Of a stretch of 64,000 nt of DNA, positions 42,701 to 54,784 are shown one piece after another. The position numbers and the translations under genes are program-made. Every line of letters starts with the position of its first letter. Position 1 is the first letter of the stretch. The notes below the pieces were generated by a model that did not search any database, was not told the origin of the DNA, and saw only the letters and a list, made by a program, of their open reading frames with translations. The stretch comes from Caprimulgus europaeus (taxonomy: Eukaryota; Chordata; Aves; Caprimulgiformes; Caprimulgidae), in contig OU015539.1 of the NCBI GenBank assembly GCA_907165065.1, positions 14,228,816 through 14,292,815 of the forward strand. Reading direction: 5' to 3'.

Positions 42701-45700
42701 AGCTTGGCTGAACCTTCCCTTCCCAATTTTGCCCTGAAAAGATGAAGAAAAGCAAGAAGCTATGAAAATATCCCATTCCAGCACCAACATCCAATACCTT
42801 TGCTGATCTCCACATTTGGCAAAGCAAAGATCTCCAAGTCCATGATCCCTCCTTTTGCTGCACCTTCAGATAGGTCCAAAAGAACCACCTTGTCTGCAGC
42901 ACCCTGTATGAACAAAAATAACACAGATCAACAATAAAACAAAACCTGTTCTTGTGGGGATGAGGAATAAAAATCAGTATTCCTCCAATTCCAGGGCTTG
43001 TTTTATTGTGTATAAAACAAAATTACTGACAAAAATTACTGTCAAATCACAAGAAAAAGCATTTAGCTTAGTGAGTTTAATTGGAAAATTACTCATTACA
43101 AACAAACAAAAACATCATAAAACTATCTATGGGAAGTTATAAATGTTGATGTTACTGTTGTCTCTGAGCATATACCCATCTACAGGCTATCCTTTTCCAG
43201 GGGACTAGATCCCAACTGTAAGAGTCCACCACTCAGGCAGGAATCCTTTAACTAAGGATTTTCAAAATAAGTGAATTCAATATTCAACCCTTTGTATTTA
43301 AAAAACTGACTGAGAAAACAAGGCAGAAATTAATACTTCTGCATGTCTGTAAGTTAACTGACAAATGACATATGCAGTGACACGGCTATTACAACTGCTG
43401 AGCGATTTCTATGTGTCAGACACTAAGAACTAGGTTGGAAGCCTCCCTATTAATTAGGTCTGTTGCTATTTATAGCAATGATGTACCTTAGCTGCAACTG
43501 CTAGCACACATGCAATACCAAGATCTCCAGCTCCAACCACAGTAATTTTGTTACAACATCCTTCGTCTTTGCCTCCACCAGTTTTGCTCTTTGATTTCAT
43601 GTCAGTCTCTCCTACAATTGAAAGAAAACCACAGACTTAAGTGCTGGTCCACACTGTATCAATACAAATATTGCTATTTTATAAAGGATCACAGTTGTGC
43701 CAGAGTTAAACTAAATTACATAAACTTCTTCAAAATAGCAGTCAAGCCTGACCACAGAATATTCATCACAACTTGCAAGGTATAAACCACAAATACTCTT
43801 CTGTGGATAGGAATATTTTTTTCACTAAAGAGAAAATATAAGCATAACAATATCAAGAAGCTAGACACTAAGACTATACAAACAATACTCCCTCTGCTAC
43901 TGTTACAGGTGTAAATACATACCACAGTCATAAAAATTTTCAAAATACACAATATTTTACAAGAGATGCAAAATGGAATTTGATTAAAATACAAGGATCT
44001 GAGGTTGCTTAGCCAATGCTACCGGTAACACAATTCTCATTCTGACTATAATCTCCAGAGAGATTTGTAACAGAAACATTAAGATTCATTGACTAGAAAC
44101 GTGTACGGTGTGCACACATGTGTGTGCTCACAAGCATGTATGTGTACACAATTGCCAGAAGAAACACCAGAAAAGGGTTAAAGGGAAAGGTTTGCACTAG
44201 TTGCCACAGATCACCATCTGTGACTTCACAGAAGAAGGAAGAAGAAAAGGCTGACTTGAAGAAAGTGTGTCAGGATGAACATAACAGGACTGGAGTCATA
44301 AAGTACCCAGATAAGGAAAACATGAGAACTGTGAACTTTAGGAATTTTACCTAAGATTTACAATGGGAGAGATAAAGTAATGATGCAAAAATGCCAAATA
44401 GCATCCACTCCTGAAGGGGGTAAAAGACAAGTCTGAAATCAGGTTGTCACCACCGAACAAGAACCCAAGAGACATGAAGATGGGCTCAACAGCCAGCACT
44501 CCTTGTCCCCAGTGTTGCACACCTGTGACCGTAGTCAGACAGGTCTCAGGGCTTCTGACTGTGGATGCAAGAGTGTGAGTGAGTAAGATCTGAGAGAATG
44601 AATGACTGTGATTGCATAAAGTCAGCTTGTTTATAATAATATCAATTTCCCCTTCCACAAGATCTCACATTGAGTTTTGCTGCAATAATTTCCAACAAAT
44701 GAGTAGTACCAAGTCTACAGCATTTTTCTGTAGGCCTAAGTGCAAACATCCAAATGAGCTGCTTATTTGAATAAAGAGAATCTGAGCTCTCGGTTCAAAA
44801 AGAGGCGCTTTTGATTACACAGAGAAAATAACAAACACTGTGGACATGCAAACACCAAAGATTCAGATATTAAAATTGTGTAGGTATCTTTGAGATATCA
44901 AGTAATAACAATAAATAAAAGAGATATTGTGTAGGAACATTACAAACAAACATATGAAAACATCCACACCTTCAGTAATCTTTGCAATGTAGGAGAGAAG
45001 TTCCGATTGCCTGGCTGCATCAGAAGATGACAGTGAATACAAAGGGAGCTCTTCCTCAAATTTTGCAATCATTTCCTTGATTAATCCAATGACAGTTGAT
45101 TTAGGCTGAAATGTAGCAATACAGAAGGCAAAACAGTTGACTAGCTATTTTAGTCAGTTTATCAGCTGTAAAGTGCACTATTTCATAAAGAACCATAGCT
45201 ATACTAAATTTACTCAAATTATAAATATTGACACCCTTAACACTTGAGGTAAAGAAAAGCCTGGGAATTTCTATATCACAAATGAAAAAGACATTCCATC
45301 CATTTCAGAAAACTAGCATTCATCAAACCATTTTTACTGGTTACTGAATACAGTGCATACAATCATTTAGCAACAGCACTGGCTTTTGACTCTGTGCTGA
45401 TGTTTCAGAGCTCTGCTAAGAGAGACACACCCAAAGGTAGGAACTTCCACTGAACTTTCTTGAGGGATACTCAATTGTACTATTATTCATTATTCACAGC
45501 AACAAAGGAAAAAGTATCAAAGGGTCCACATGAGGCTAATACTGCTTTGGAACAGTCAGCCCCTTTTTTCTTCAGCTTAAAATAGTTTTCCTTAAAATCA
45601 CTTACAGGTTCCTTTACAAGAGCTTCAGACAGTCTGAAAGCTGTAATTTCAAGAGACATAACATTCTGCTTCTCTTTGCATAATCATTACATATTTAAGA

Positions 45701-48700
45701 CCAACAAAAAATGTCAAAAACAAAAAGCCACAAATCCTATCCACTACTCTCCACTGATCTCCATGTGACACCATGCTTTATTCCCAAATACTTTCCACCC
45801 CTGCCAGCCATTCCACCTCTTACATGGCTCCAGTTCTGCAGGTAGGGCAAATAAATCCTGCCACGAGCATCGACGTGCTTTCCCACCGAAATGCTCATGT
45901 TCAGCGTCGGCTTCAGGAAACAAATGGGGGGAGCAAAGGGATGAGAATCCAGAATCCACAGACGAACAGGTATGTTATAGGAATTACCTGTTCAACACAG
46001 AACAAAAGCCATTGCTAACTTCTGCATTGAGAAGAGGAACCACAAACCAGGCATTTGCACATGTGATTCACACTTCATAATAAAAAAAGAAAAAAAGCCT
46101 GACAGTAGATTCACACTGGAAAGTATTTATGTTACTTAGACTAGTTAATAAAGGCAGACTTAACTGGATCAACTTGAAGTGCTACTCACTGTGTCTTTCT
46201 TAATATAAAGCTTTGTTGTTTTGTTTCCCAGGGTATTTTAACAGCCAATGTGTCCCCTTTTCCAGGCACAGAAATCTCTTATAGCTACCCATTTCATCCT
46301 TATTTTAGGAATGAATAACTGATGCAAAGAGGCATCTATTAAGAGCTTTACTTCAGACTTCAAAGGCTTTAAGTTAAAAATTAAAAATTACTTACTGGTT
46401 ACTGTTGGACACTGCCAATACAAGCATAGGGCTTGTAGAGTTCATGCAACATCCATGACAACCAAAGAGTTTGCCTACAGTCTCAAATGACATGATTTTT
46501 TAATTGACTTATCTAATAGCACTTTATTTCAGCATATATGAGTGCATGAGGGACTTGTTTAGGCAGCAGAAGTGCCTTCTGACAATTCATGCAAAATTCT
46601 TTATAGCCACCTTTAAAGAAGCTGTACAGTATATTAAGAGGTAGTACCCAACAAACTTTACAGTTAGATTCATAACCAGCAAGGAAATTATATTTGACTT
46701 ATCTTACCATATTTCACTGGAACAGTACCACTAAAATTCAGAAGATCCTTCTGGGATCCATCCTTGAAGGCTGAAATAAAAAATGTGATTTTAAAGTAAT
46801 AATAATAACAAATGCTTTCAAATCTGGCATGGCAATCCCATCCACAACTACCAATACACAACACTAATTTTTCTTTAGATATCAAATACACTGCTCCTGG
46901 AAGAACCAAGGCTAAAATGTTACTAAGGTCCCCCTTCACCCTTTGACATAAGCACATTAGTGTGAAAATCCCTTGTCCTGGGTAATTCTGGTGTTGTAGG
47001 AACTTTCAGTCAGGCTGAGGGATTCCTGAAGTTACACTTCATAAACTAAAGACATAAAAATGCTTTCAATACAATCATGAGAGATGGGAAAAATGTTGTT
47101 ATGTATAAAAAATTCAAAAGAACATCAATCTTCTATAATTATTGACAAGTCAAAATTAAATTCAGTGAATGAGTTGCTTAGGTTTTCACATGTATGCATT
47201 CTTGGAAGAACTTTCAAAAATAGTCACATGGCATGAGAAATTTTACTGCAAGTCAAAAGAAAAGAGAAGCACAACTGAAAGATATTAATACAATTTAGAT
47301 TCCATTATACACAGCCTGAATTTATGGTAAGTAAGAATCACAATTAGCTCAACGTAACTGTATCACTTACTGTAGGTGTTCATGGAGAATGTGAAGTTTG
47401 GGTAGGTCTGGTTAACATTCTTTAGTTCTTCTATGGTCAGGTCTCTGAACTTATACTGGGAAGGGGGGAGGAAAAAAAATTATTTCATTTCAAAGGCTTC
47501 TTTCATTACAGGAGACAGGGAAAAGGAATAAAAAAAAAAGTAGAAACACAAGAAGGGGAAGGTAATAATTACCTGTTGTATTACAAATTTTTTTGGTGTG
47601 AAATAAATTATCAAAAAAATTGATTAAAAAAGCTTTAAAGGTATCACAGGTCTGCTGTTGCTACATTAGAACACAAATTCTGAACATTACTCCTTATATA
47701 CCATTCCTTCCCCTTTACAGTTGTGTGAGCAGAGGCTTAATAAAATATAGTCTCTTCTGCACACAATAATTAAAACAATATAAAAATATATTTTTAAAAA
47801 GTTGTCTTATTACCAATACAGTTACTACTAAAAACTCAGATCCACCTGCACATACTTTAGAAGAGTTTCATAAGATGTTGATTTCTGCAAACATGTTAAA
47901 TGTGTAAGTAATCAGCCTTTGGTATTTTTTTTTTCTATGTTTAAACTGTCCTTGAGAGCTGAGAAAAATCAAACAAAATAATGCACTCCACTCTCACGCC
48001 TGCAGAAAACCTACCCACAAATTAACAGAAGTACTGATGCTTGAAATGTGACCTGAAAGTAATTATCAGCAAGAATGAATCACTGCCACTTCATTTAGAC
48101 TATCCCCAGCCAGTCTAATACCTGAATGTTCGAGAGATTTGCATTCTCCTGCATCTTATAGTTATGAAGAATATTTTCCATTTCCTAGATTAGAGCATCT
48201 GCTTCTCATTTTAGGAAGTCTGTTTTTGTCCAGGAACCCTCACCTAAGCAAACACAACTGCAGCCTCACAATGGCTTAAAGAGCTGCTCACTGCACTGGA
48301 ATACATGTCACAAAGCAGTAGCTAAAATCTACAATCTCTTCAGCAAGGCACCCACCGAAACTGGTACACAGCAATACCACAGCTGTGTGGAGAGTAAGAC
48401 TATTTTCTACTTTGTACAAGAAAACAGAAAGCTGCTGAAAACAAACAGCTTTTAGTCAGCTTCGCCACATTCAGACTTACGGGATACTGCAAAGTCAAGC
48501 AGTAAAAAATAAAAAAATAAAAGGTGTTCAAATTAGGAATGTCTACACAACTTAAATTTAAGATAATTTCAGAAGTGTTGGTACATCTGGTTGTGAAACT
48601 AAAGCCATCTTTCCCCAGCTGACCCCCTTCTTATTTGCAGTGCAGAAGAGAACCATAGAATAGTTTGGGTTGGAGGGACATTAAAGCTCATCCAGTGCCA

Positions 48701-49732
48701 ACCCCCCTGCCATCAGCAGGACACCTTCCACTAGACCAGGTTGCTCAAAGCCTCATCCAACCTGGCCGAGAACACTTCCAGGGAGGAGCAGCCACAGCTT
48801 CTCTGGGCAACCTGGGCCAGTGTCTCACCACCCTCACAGGAGAATTTCTTCTTCACATCTCATCTCCATCTCGCCTCTTCCAAAGCCATTTCCCCTTGTT
48901 CAGTCACTATGTGCCCTTGAAAAATAGGCATTCCTATTAAATATTTTGTTCTTTTCTAAAGTTTGGAAGATTTATGAGGTGAGCTGGATACAGACCTTTC
49001 TCATTTTGCACCTAAAATTATTTGGCGTGCCCAAAATTTACATACGCATACCTCAGTTTCTCATATGGAAATTAAAACGCCTTTAGCGCAGAGGGACGCT
49101 GTAAAAACAGATCAGTGTTTCTCAAGCGCGGAGATACCAACGCAGGGATGGCCGCGGAAATCCCCAGGGACACAGAAACTCCCGATGCAGAGCCAAGTTT
49201 CAACCGCAAGCAGCAGGCACACCGGTGACTGCGGCCCGAACTGCTGGGATGTCGGCACGCGTGGCACAACTCTAAACTCAGCTGCGGTGAGGCGGGGCAA
49301 ACCCCGCACCCCAGCGGGACACGAGCCTTTGACATGCGATGATCGCGACAGTCAAGGCGGCACCGCCTGCCTGCAGGGCTCGGGGGCGGGGGGGCTGCGC
49401 TGCACTCCCCCTCAGCTCCCCTCATCTTTGGACTCGCGGCGACTTTTACCGTGCGGGGGCCGCCGGGCACCGCATCTCTCACGCTCCAACCGCACGCTCC
49501 GTCCCCTCCTGCTTCGGGTGAGCCCCTCCGCTCCCTCCACCCCGCCTAACAGGCCGGCATCGCCCACAACCCCAGAACCGCCGCCCGGCCAACCCTCAGC
49601 CTCCTCCCGCCTCCGCGGCCGCAGCGCCCCGCGCGCCCCCTCCCCATCCGCGCGCCCCCTCCCCATCCGCGCGCACGCGCGCGCGAGCACCTTGCCCAGC
49701 TGCTTCCTCAGCGCCTCCTCCGAGAACGCCAT
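36786..49732 (-). CDS. UEVLD: UEV and lactate/malate dehydrogenase domain protein, 12 coding exons
   Basis: Fusion of an N-terminal UEV (inactive E2) domain with an LDH/MDH-like domain; cellular role poorly known. Exons 5' to 3': 49,691-49,732; 47,371-47,455; 46,708-46,770; 45,824-45,987; 44,970-45,105; 43,487-43,611; 42,798-42,903; 40,113-40,283; 38,993-39,166; 38,285-38,369; 37,532-37,655; 36,786-36,950. Total 1,440 nt, 479 aa (human 471). Residues 1-163 are UEV, 164-185 a Lys/Gly-rich linker, and the rest the dehydrogenase fold with GAGDLG at 190-195. LDH residues Asp and Arg are kept at 324 and 327. The catalytic His is Gln351 (GEQGED) and the mobile-loop arginines are missing, so lactate dehydrogenase activity is unlikely. 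All introns are GT-AG. The start [14 protein letters not shown] aligns with the TSG101 start and lies in a CpG island. Confidence 0.95.
38735..38785. repeat. T/G-rich simple repeat, (TTTG)n
   Basis: A G/T-only tract in UEVLD intron 9 with runs of T, G and several TTTG units. On the transcribed - strand it is an A/C-rich tract resembling the A/C-rich runs elsewhere in the window. Confidence 0.8.
40504..41758 (+). mobile_element. Solo LTR of an endogenous retrovirus (LTR 40,509-41,753)
   Basis: The element begins TGTGGTGG at 40,509 and ends CTCACAACA at 41,753, giving TG...CA termini with short imperfect inverted ends. The five bases CAAAC occur directly on both sides (40,504-40,508 and 41,754-41,758), which is a target-site duplication. 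A TATAAATA lies near 40,828 and an ATTAAA poly(A)-like signal near 41,684, so the LTR reads on + and is antisense to UEVLD intron 7. The length is about 1,245 bp. No gag, pol or env sequence is present, so this is a solo LTR left by recombination. The 5-bp duplication suits ERVL-type elements, but the family is not proven. Confidence 0.75.
44379..44702 (+). mobile_element. Possible short solo LTR (44,384-44,697)
   Basis: A 314-bp segment starts TG and ends CCAACA and is flanked by AATGA on both sides (44,379-44,383 and 44,698-44,702). Its right part has an AATAAT region followed by a CT/T-rich stretch, like an LTR R-U5 segment. It lies in UEVLD intron 5, antisense to the gene. A chance 5-bp match is possible and the termini are not good inverted repeats, so this is tentative. 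Confidence 0.35.
48650..48935 (-). mobile_element. CR1 LINE 3' fragment
   Basis: Read on the + strand this starts with CATAGAATAG, then a GTTTGGGTTGGA segment, then text matching the reverse complement of the avian CR1 3' end. That text includes the stretches encoding 'caacctggcc', 'cttccagggagg' and 'ttctctgggcaacctgg' and the final 'ccccttgt...cactatgtgcccttg'. It is a 5'-truncated copy of about 285 bp in UEVLD intron 1, with only one degenerate copy of the terminal ATTCTATG octamer. It is the strongest evidence that the genome is avian. Confidence 0.88.
49631..49690. repeat. 19-bp tandem duplication and alternating CG tract beside UEVLD exon 1 donor
   Basis: GCGCGCCCCCTCCCCATCC occurs at 49,631-49,649 and again at 49,650-49,668. 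It is followed by an alternating purine-pyrimidine CG/CA tract up to the splice donor (49,689-49,690). Confidence 0.85.
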
Positions 49733-49815
49733 GGCGGCGCGAGGGGGCGCGAGGCGGGACAGGGCGGGACGAGGCGCGGCCGCCTCCCAGCAGCCCCTGC
49801 GCCCGTCTCGAGGCG

Positions 49816-49941
49816 GAGGCGTCCCTGAGGGCGGCGGAGGCGTCCCTGAGGGCGGCGGAGGCGTCCCTGAGGGCGGCGGAGGCGTCCCTGAGGGCGGCGG
49901 AGGCGTCCCTGAGGGCGGCGGAGGCGTCCCTGAGGGCGGCT
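49816..49941. repeat. Minisatellite, 6 copies of a 21-bp unit
   Basis: Six head-to-tail, nearly identical 21-bp units (GAGGCGTCCCTGAGGGCGGC plus one base) start 84 bp upstream of the UEVLD ATG. The last unit differs only in its final base. As 21 is a multiple of three, open frames run through it (VPEGGGG on +, SGTPPPP on -), but nothing supports translation. Confidence 0.95.
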
Positions 49942-49949
49942 GTCGGGGC

Positions 49950-52900
49950 AGCACCCGCGGAGACTTAAAAAAACCAAACAACCAGGTATAAAAAGTAGTT
50001 TTAAAATTTCCCTTCGAATGGATCTGTGAGCGGGAGGTCCAGTAAACGCTCCAGTACGTTACTGCGACAGGGGAATGCACAGAGCTCTGGGCGCGGTGCC
50101 ATTTCCACCTGTCAGGGTATACACCCACCTGCCAGCCAGGCCGCAGCCTCTAAAAATGCTGAAATCTGTGGGGAAAAAACCTCGCAGCTCTCCAGGAGCC
50201 CACTTAGGCGTGTTCTTCAAGATGACAGGTAAGGGGTACGCCACAGGTGGCACTTGTAGCTGGAGAACAGGCGCCCTGCAGGTCCCCAGGCACTGCGCGT
50301 GGAGTGTGCCTGCCAAAATGGAATCTGCAGAAAAACATCACACAGCCCAGGTGGGAGATGAGCAAATGCTCCTCCAGCAGATCGATTCTAATGCATGACA
50401 GTGCCAGACAGTTCTCAAGCTACCGTCCTCCTTTCTCTTTCTTTTCTCACTGAGCTAACATGAATTTTGAACATAATCTGGCTGTGTGTAATAACAGAGA
50501 AGTAGTCTCAGACCACACTAGAGGGATTCTGGGATTTCTTCCCTCTATGTTGACAGTATCACAACTGATTTGTAACTTCATGGAGTTACAGGTACATAAA
50601 TATAAATCTGGAATGAACTTCTCCCTACATTAATCTACCTCTTATTTTTAAAGGCCCCGCTACCACACAGTGAAGATACCTGAAAACTGCCTTTCAGAAA
50701 GTGGGCTGTGCAAATCTGATGGGCAATTTGGTGGAAAACACAGTGGTTTCAGCTAGGTAAATGGAGACAAATGCCAGTTCTATCCCCAAAACCTACCAGA
50801 AAACTGCCAGATCAGAACAGACCAAACATGACAGTAGCACATTTCTACAGGGTGTAAGATCTCTTCAAGAAAGCTCATACAATTTTTCCCTCCCTTGATG
50901 ATGTGAGGCCTGAGGTAGATAGGTTTTGTTGGTACAGCCATAGCAAAAGATAATTAAATTTAGAACAACCTTTATTAATTTTTCCACCATATGTGTTGTT
51001 TACTGATTCCATTCTGGTTTTGTGCTGAAATTATCTGTGATGTACTAAATGACCTCGCAGTTTCAGTGTTCAGTTTAGAGAGTGCCACAGCCTCAAAGGA
51101 AAGCCACAAAACTGGACCACCCAAGATCAGTCCCTCAAGAATTGGCACTGCAGATTCCTGCACGTGCTACACATTTACGCTGGACTAGGCCAGGAGCACT
51201 CAGGGTAGCACTAAAGTTGAACACAGCCAGAGAGATATCAATAGCTCCATAAGCAACGAGGGCATTCTGTTAACTGCAGTCTTGAAGATAAACACCTCGC
51301 CTTACACCATCCACGGGTGGTTGCAAGACAGTAAGAGACTGTCCTTTACTGGACATACTAAATTTTAATCTGCAATGAAAAGGTTCATTCTTTTATTCTA
51401 TTTGATTGTCTGTTCACCAGTTTTGCCAAATCTCTCTATGATTTGGTGTAAATTCTGAGTTCATATGATTTCTAGAGGTAAAAACATGAAACAGCTTTCA
51501 GGATGAAGCAATATTTTATCAAACACACTCTCTGCTCTAGAAGAGCTTTCAAATGCATATCGACTTTCAACACAAATAACCTGGTAAAGCCAGTGCAACT
51601 GGTAATGCTGTGCTCTTCCAAATGAGGCCATAACATTTTGCATATATTCTTAGCAAACAAGGTACAGAAAATTTATCAAGCAATACATCCTACTCTTATT
51701 TTATTACAACTCCTTTCTCCATAAAAGCCCACCCTGTGTATTCAGAACCATAGCATTTTGCCAGCAGTATGGGTCCTCTTACTGAGATATTTTCTTTGAG
51801 ACATGGAGACGTGGTAGGAAAAATTAAGATGGTTAATTATACAGAAAACAGGCTGTAGTTTCTCAGATGCTAAGGGAGAGAACAAAATAAAATAACAGTC
51901 TTGTGGAACATGGAGCTATTGCTACAGCATGGGGCTTTTGAATTTTAGTCAGCTCCACACAAGAGGAAAACAGCATCATTTTTACTGTCTTAAACTTTCA
52001 TACTCTAAACACTGGTTCGTTTTCTTGCCCGTGGGCATCCTGTATCTCTAGCTTAGAGCAGAGCCAAGGGAAAGGGTTCTCAGTAATGTGAAACTACAAT
52101 TCAAGGAGCATTTCAGATAATTTTCTCCAGTGGATAAAATAATGCAATACTATGACGTGTCCAAATTAAGTTAAGAGTAATGGCATGGAAATTACAAGTT
52201 GAACTTACAAATATTAAGTGCTATGGGCAAAATTTGCACCTCCGAAATACGCCCAAGCGTCCATCCCAGATACTGAAGTTTGAGGAATAAATTAAGACTA
52301 ACTGCAACACAAGTGGCAGGAGCAGGTTCCTCACAACCTGGCTCCAGCTCTGGAAATACAATTTAGAGCATTTTTTATCTCAGTGTTCACTTTTGTTCTG
52401 AACAACCAGTAAGTCACCTGTGTGCTTGAACCACACTGTGACCATTTTATACGTCACAACTATCAGTTAAAACCAAGCCTTGATTTAAACCAGCAGCTTT
52501 GAGGTACATCAGACCTCATTGCCAACTGCATATGGCATCAGATAGTCTTCCACAAAATAGTTAATTTTTCCTGCAAGTTTCAGCATCTCTCACACTGCCC
52601 ATGGACAGGGCTCCCCATAGCCCTGGGCCACATCACACACTACACACTGCCATCGCCGCGTTCCCTTTGTACACGCAGTGAGCAAACAGAAGCCAGGTTA
52701 ATAAAGGGTTTGCTGGTTCACTCATTTTGGCTGGGGAAAGAGGATTGTTAATGACAGCGTGTCACTCTGTGTTAACTCTGAACACCCACCTTACGTGACC
52801 AGGCTGCCTGCCCACATATCATTTACAGTCACATTTGACACTGCTGGAGAGGTCACAAAAAGCCTTCCTACACATAGGCATCTGGTTCTATACAAATCAC

Positions 52901-54780
52901 GAACCAGATAAAGTGGATTAACTCACATTAGTGCCCCTCCTGTGCAAAAATAATGATAAGCAGAGGCCTTTATCAGTTGCAGAGTAGCAGGTCAATCGAC
53001 TAACATATACACCACTTCTTTGTCTAGACAAATCTCGTAACACACAATGAATTGAGGGACCATGAAGTATTCATGCAAGGCAAGAGCTGGAAGAAGCTGA
53101 CAGGGTGGAGAATTATTGTGATAGGCAGTTGAGGACAGACCCATAACAAATATCACATATCCTTAGTGGTATCATTCAAGGAAGCTAGTTACCTCTCATG
53201 AAGAAGTCCACAGAAGAGGTTAAATACATTGAGAAGTACATGTAAGGCACTCAAAAAATACCCTTTTTCACTCAGTGCATGCATAAGTATGCTCTCATAG
53301 TTATCCTGAGTGCACTAGAAAACCTGGAACACTACACTCAAGTGTTTTCCAAGTCAGAATCAAGCCCACTCCTTTACCAAGGAAAACAGCCCACCAAAGC
53401 TCTTGATTCTCTTTAAATTGTCAATTGCTATCACCTTTCAGACACACAGTATGATAGGAAATGGTATCAGATACTTGCCTTTCCTCAACCAAGGAATGTT
53501 GAGAAACTGGGCAGAAGTTGCTCCCAGCATACAAAAAAAAAAAAAATCATTAATTTGCCAGTGCAGGGAAAGGAATTGAGGTAAAAAACAACTCCCATGA
53601 AGAAGTGAACAGAGAAAATCCCCAAAGCAAATTAAGCATCAGGTGGTTTGGGAAAAGAAAACCATTCATCAGTTGTGGACCGGGGAGTTAGGACTAAACT
53701 GGTGACATGTTTCATTACTTCAGGAACCTCTTCTGTCTTTACTTTCATCCCACAAAGTATGTCAAAGGCTTTTTGTCAAAGGCTTCCTAGGCTCATGGAA
53801 AAATAAATGTTTCCATATTCATTTTAAGTGGTAAGAAAAAGGATGACTAAACGGCAGTTCTGACTTGTGGAACTTAAATGTTATTTAAATAAATTACAAC
53901 TAAAAACTGCCCTCAAATGAGGGAAACCTGTAACTATTTTTTTTTTTTCCCAAACCTGAGTAAAATAATTTTGTGGCTGACAAAGACGTACAGCTTTACT
54001 GGCTGGATTAAAAGGCAATAACTCAATGTAGAATCACCCTTCACCGGAACAGAATATAGTTGCTTTGAAATAATGACTGATAATGACAGATTACAGTTGC
54101 TAAGGTATGTTAAAAATCTCAAGGAAATTCCATACAAGGCAATTCCAAACAAGGTAAGATTTCATGCTTTCAAACAAGCTAATCATAGGACACTGATTAA
54201 GTGCTAATTTGCAGTATGATTTAAAAAATTTAAGCACAAGAGTGTTGTTTCAAAGGCAAGGCAGACAGGCTCACTTTGATGTGTACTCATGTACCTATTT
54301 GGAGGCAGGCCGCAGCACTAGCTGATCAGAACAGTCACTGGTATTTACCTCCACCTGTCGAGGCAGTAAATCATTCCACAGGAGACAGCAATCCAGGAGG
54401 GTCAGATTCTTTACATAGGAGTAAGGGAACCCGAGAAAGATGCTGCTTATGACACTGCAGGATGAAACACCACACTCCAGATGGAAGAGGTTAAAGCCAA
54501 CGGGCACACTGGTGTATGTTGTCATTCTAAAATACATGTACCTCCAAATATATATTATGTCACAAGCCTGAACAGCAGGAGACACCAACAATTTTCAGAT
54601 CTTTTCTGAATGCTTAAGTAACTCCATTAATTTTTCATACATTCTTGCTGGCTGCATGAGAACAAGAGAACAACTCTTGCAGAACATCGAGCCTAATGCT
54701 GTTGCCTGTGACAGCTCAGAGGAAACCAGCAGAAAAGAATTCTGAAAAATCTTCCATAAAGTAAACCAATGAGAAATAGC
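49950..54780. other. Intergenic region between UEVLD and SPTY2D1
   Basis: No splice-linked coding frames, RNA genes or recognisable mobile elements were found. The sequence is AT-rich with short open frames only. The left 300 bp is a decaying edge of the UEVLD CpG island. Confidence 0.6.
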
Positions 54781-54784
54781 AGTA

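Larger units (their letters stand above)
49230..49950 (-). promoter_or_regulatory. UEVLD: UEVLD CpG-island promoter
   Basis: A strongly GC/CpG-rich block surrounds the UEVLD start codon (49,730-49,732) and first donor (49,689-49,690). It contains a 19-bp direct duplication and an alternating CG tract on the intron side, and a six-copy minisatellite upstream of the ATG. Long open frames on both strands (for example 49,065-49,991 + and 49,412-50,128 -) result from the composition and the repeat and are not called as genes. Confidence 0.8.

Noticed and set aside
49065..49991. 308-codon open frame on + and a 238-codon frame on - (49,412-50,128)
   Set aside because: Both cross the UEVLD exon 1, promoter and 21-bp minisatellite. 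Openness is explained by high GC content and a repeat period divisible by three. There is no family similarity.
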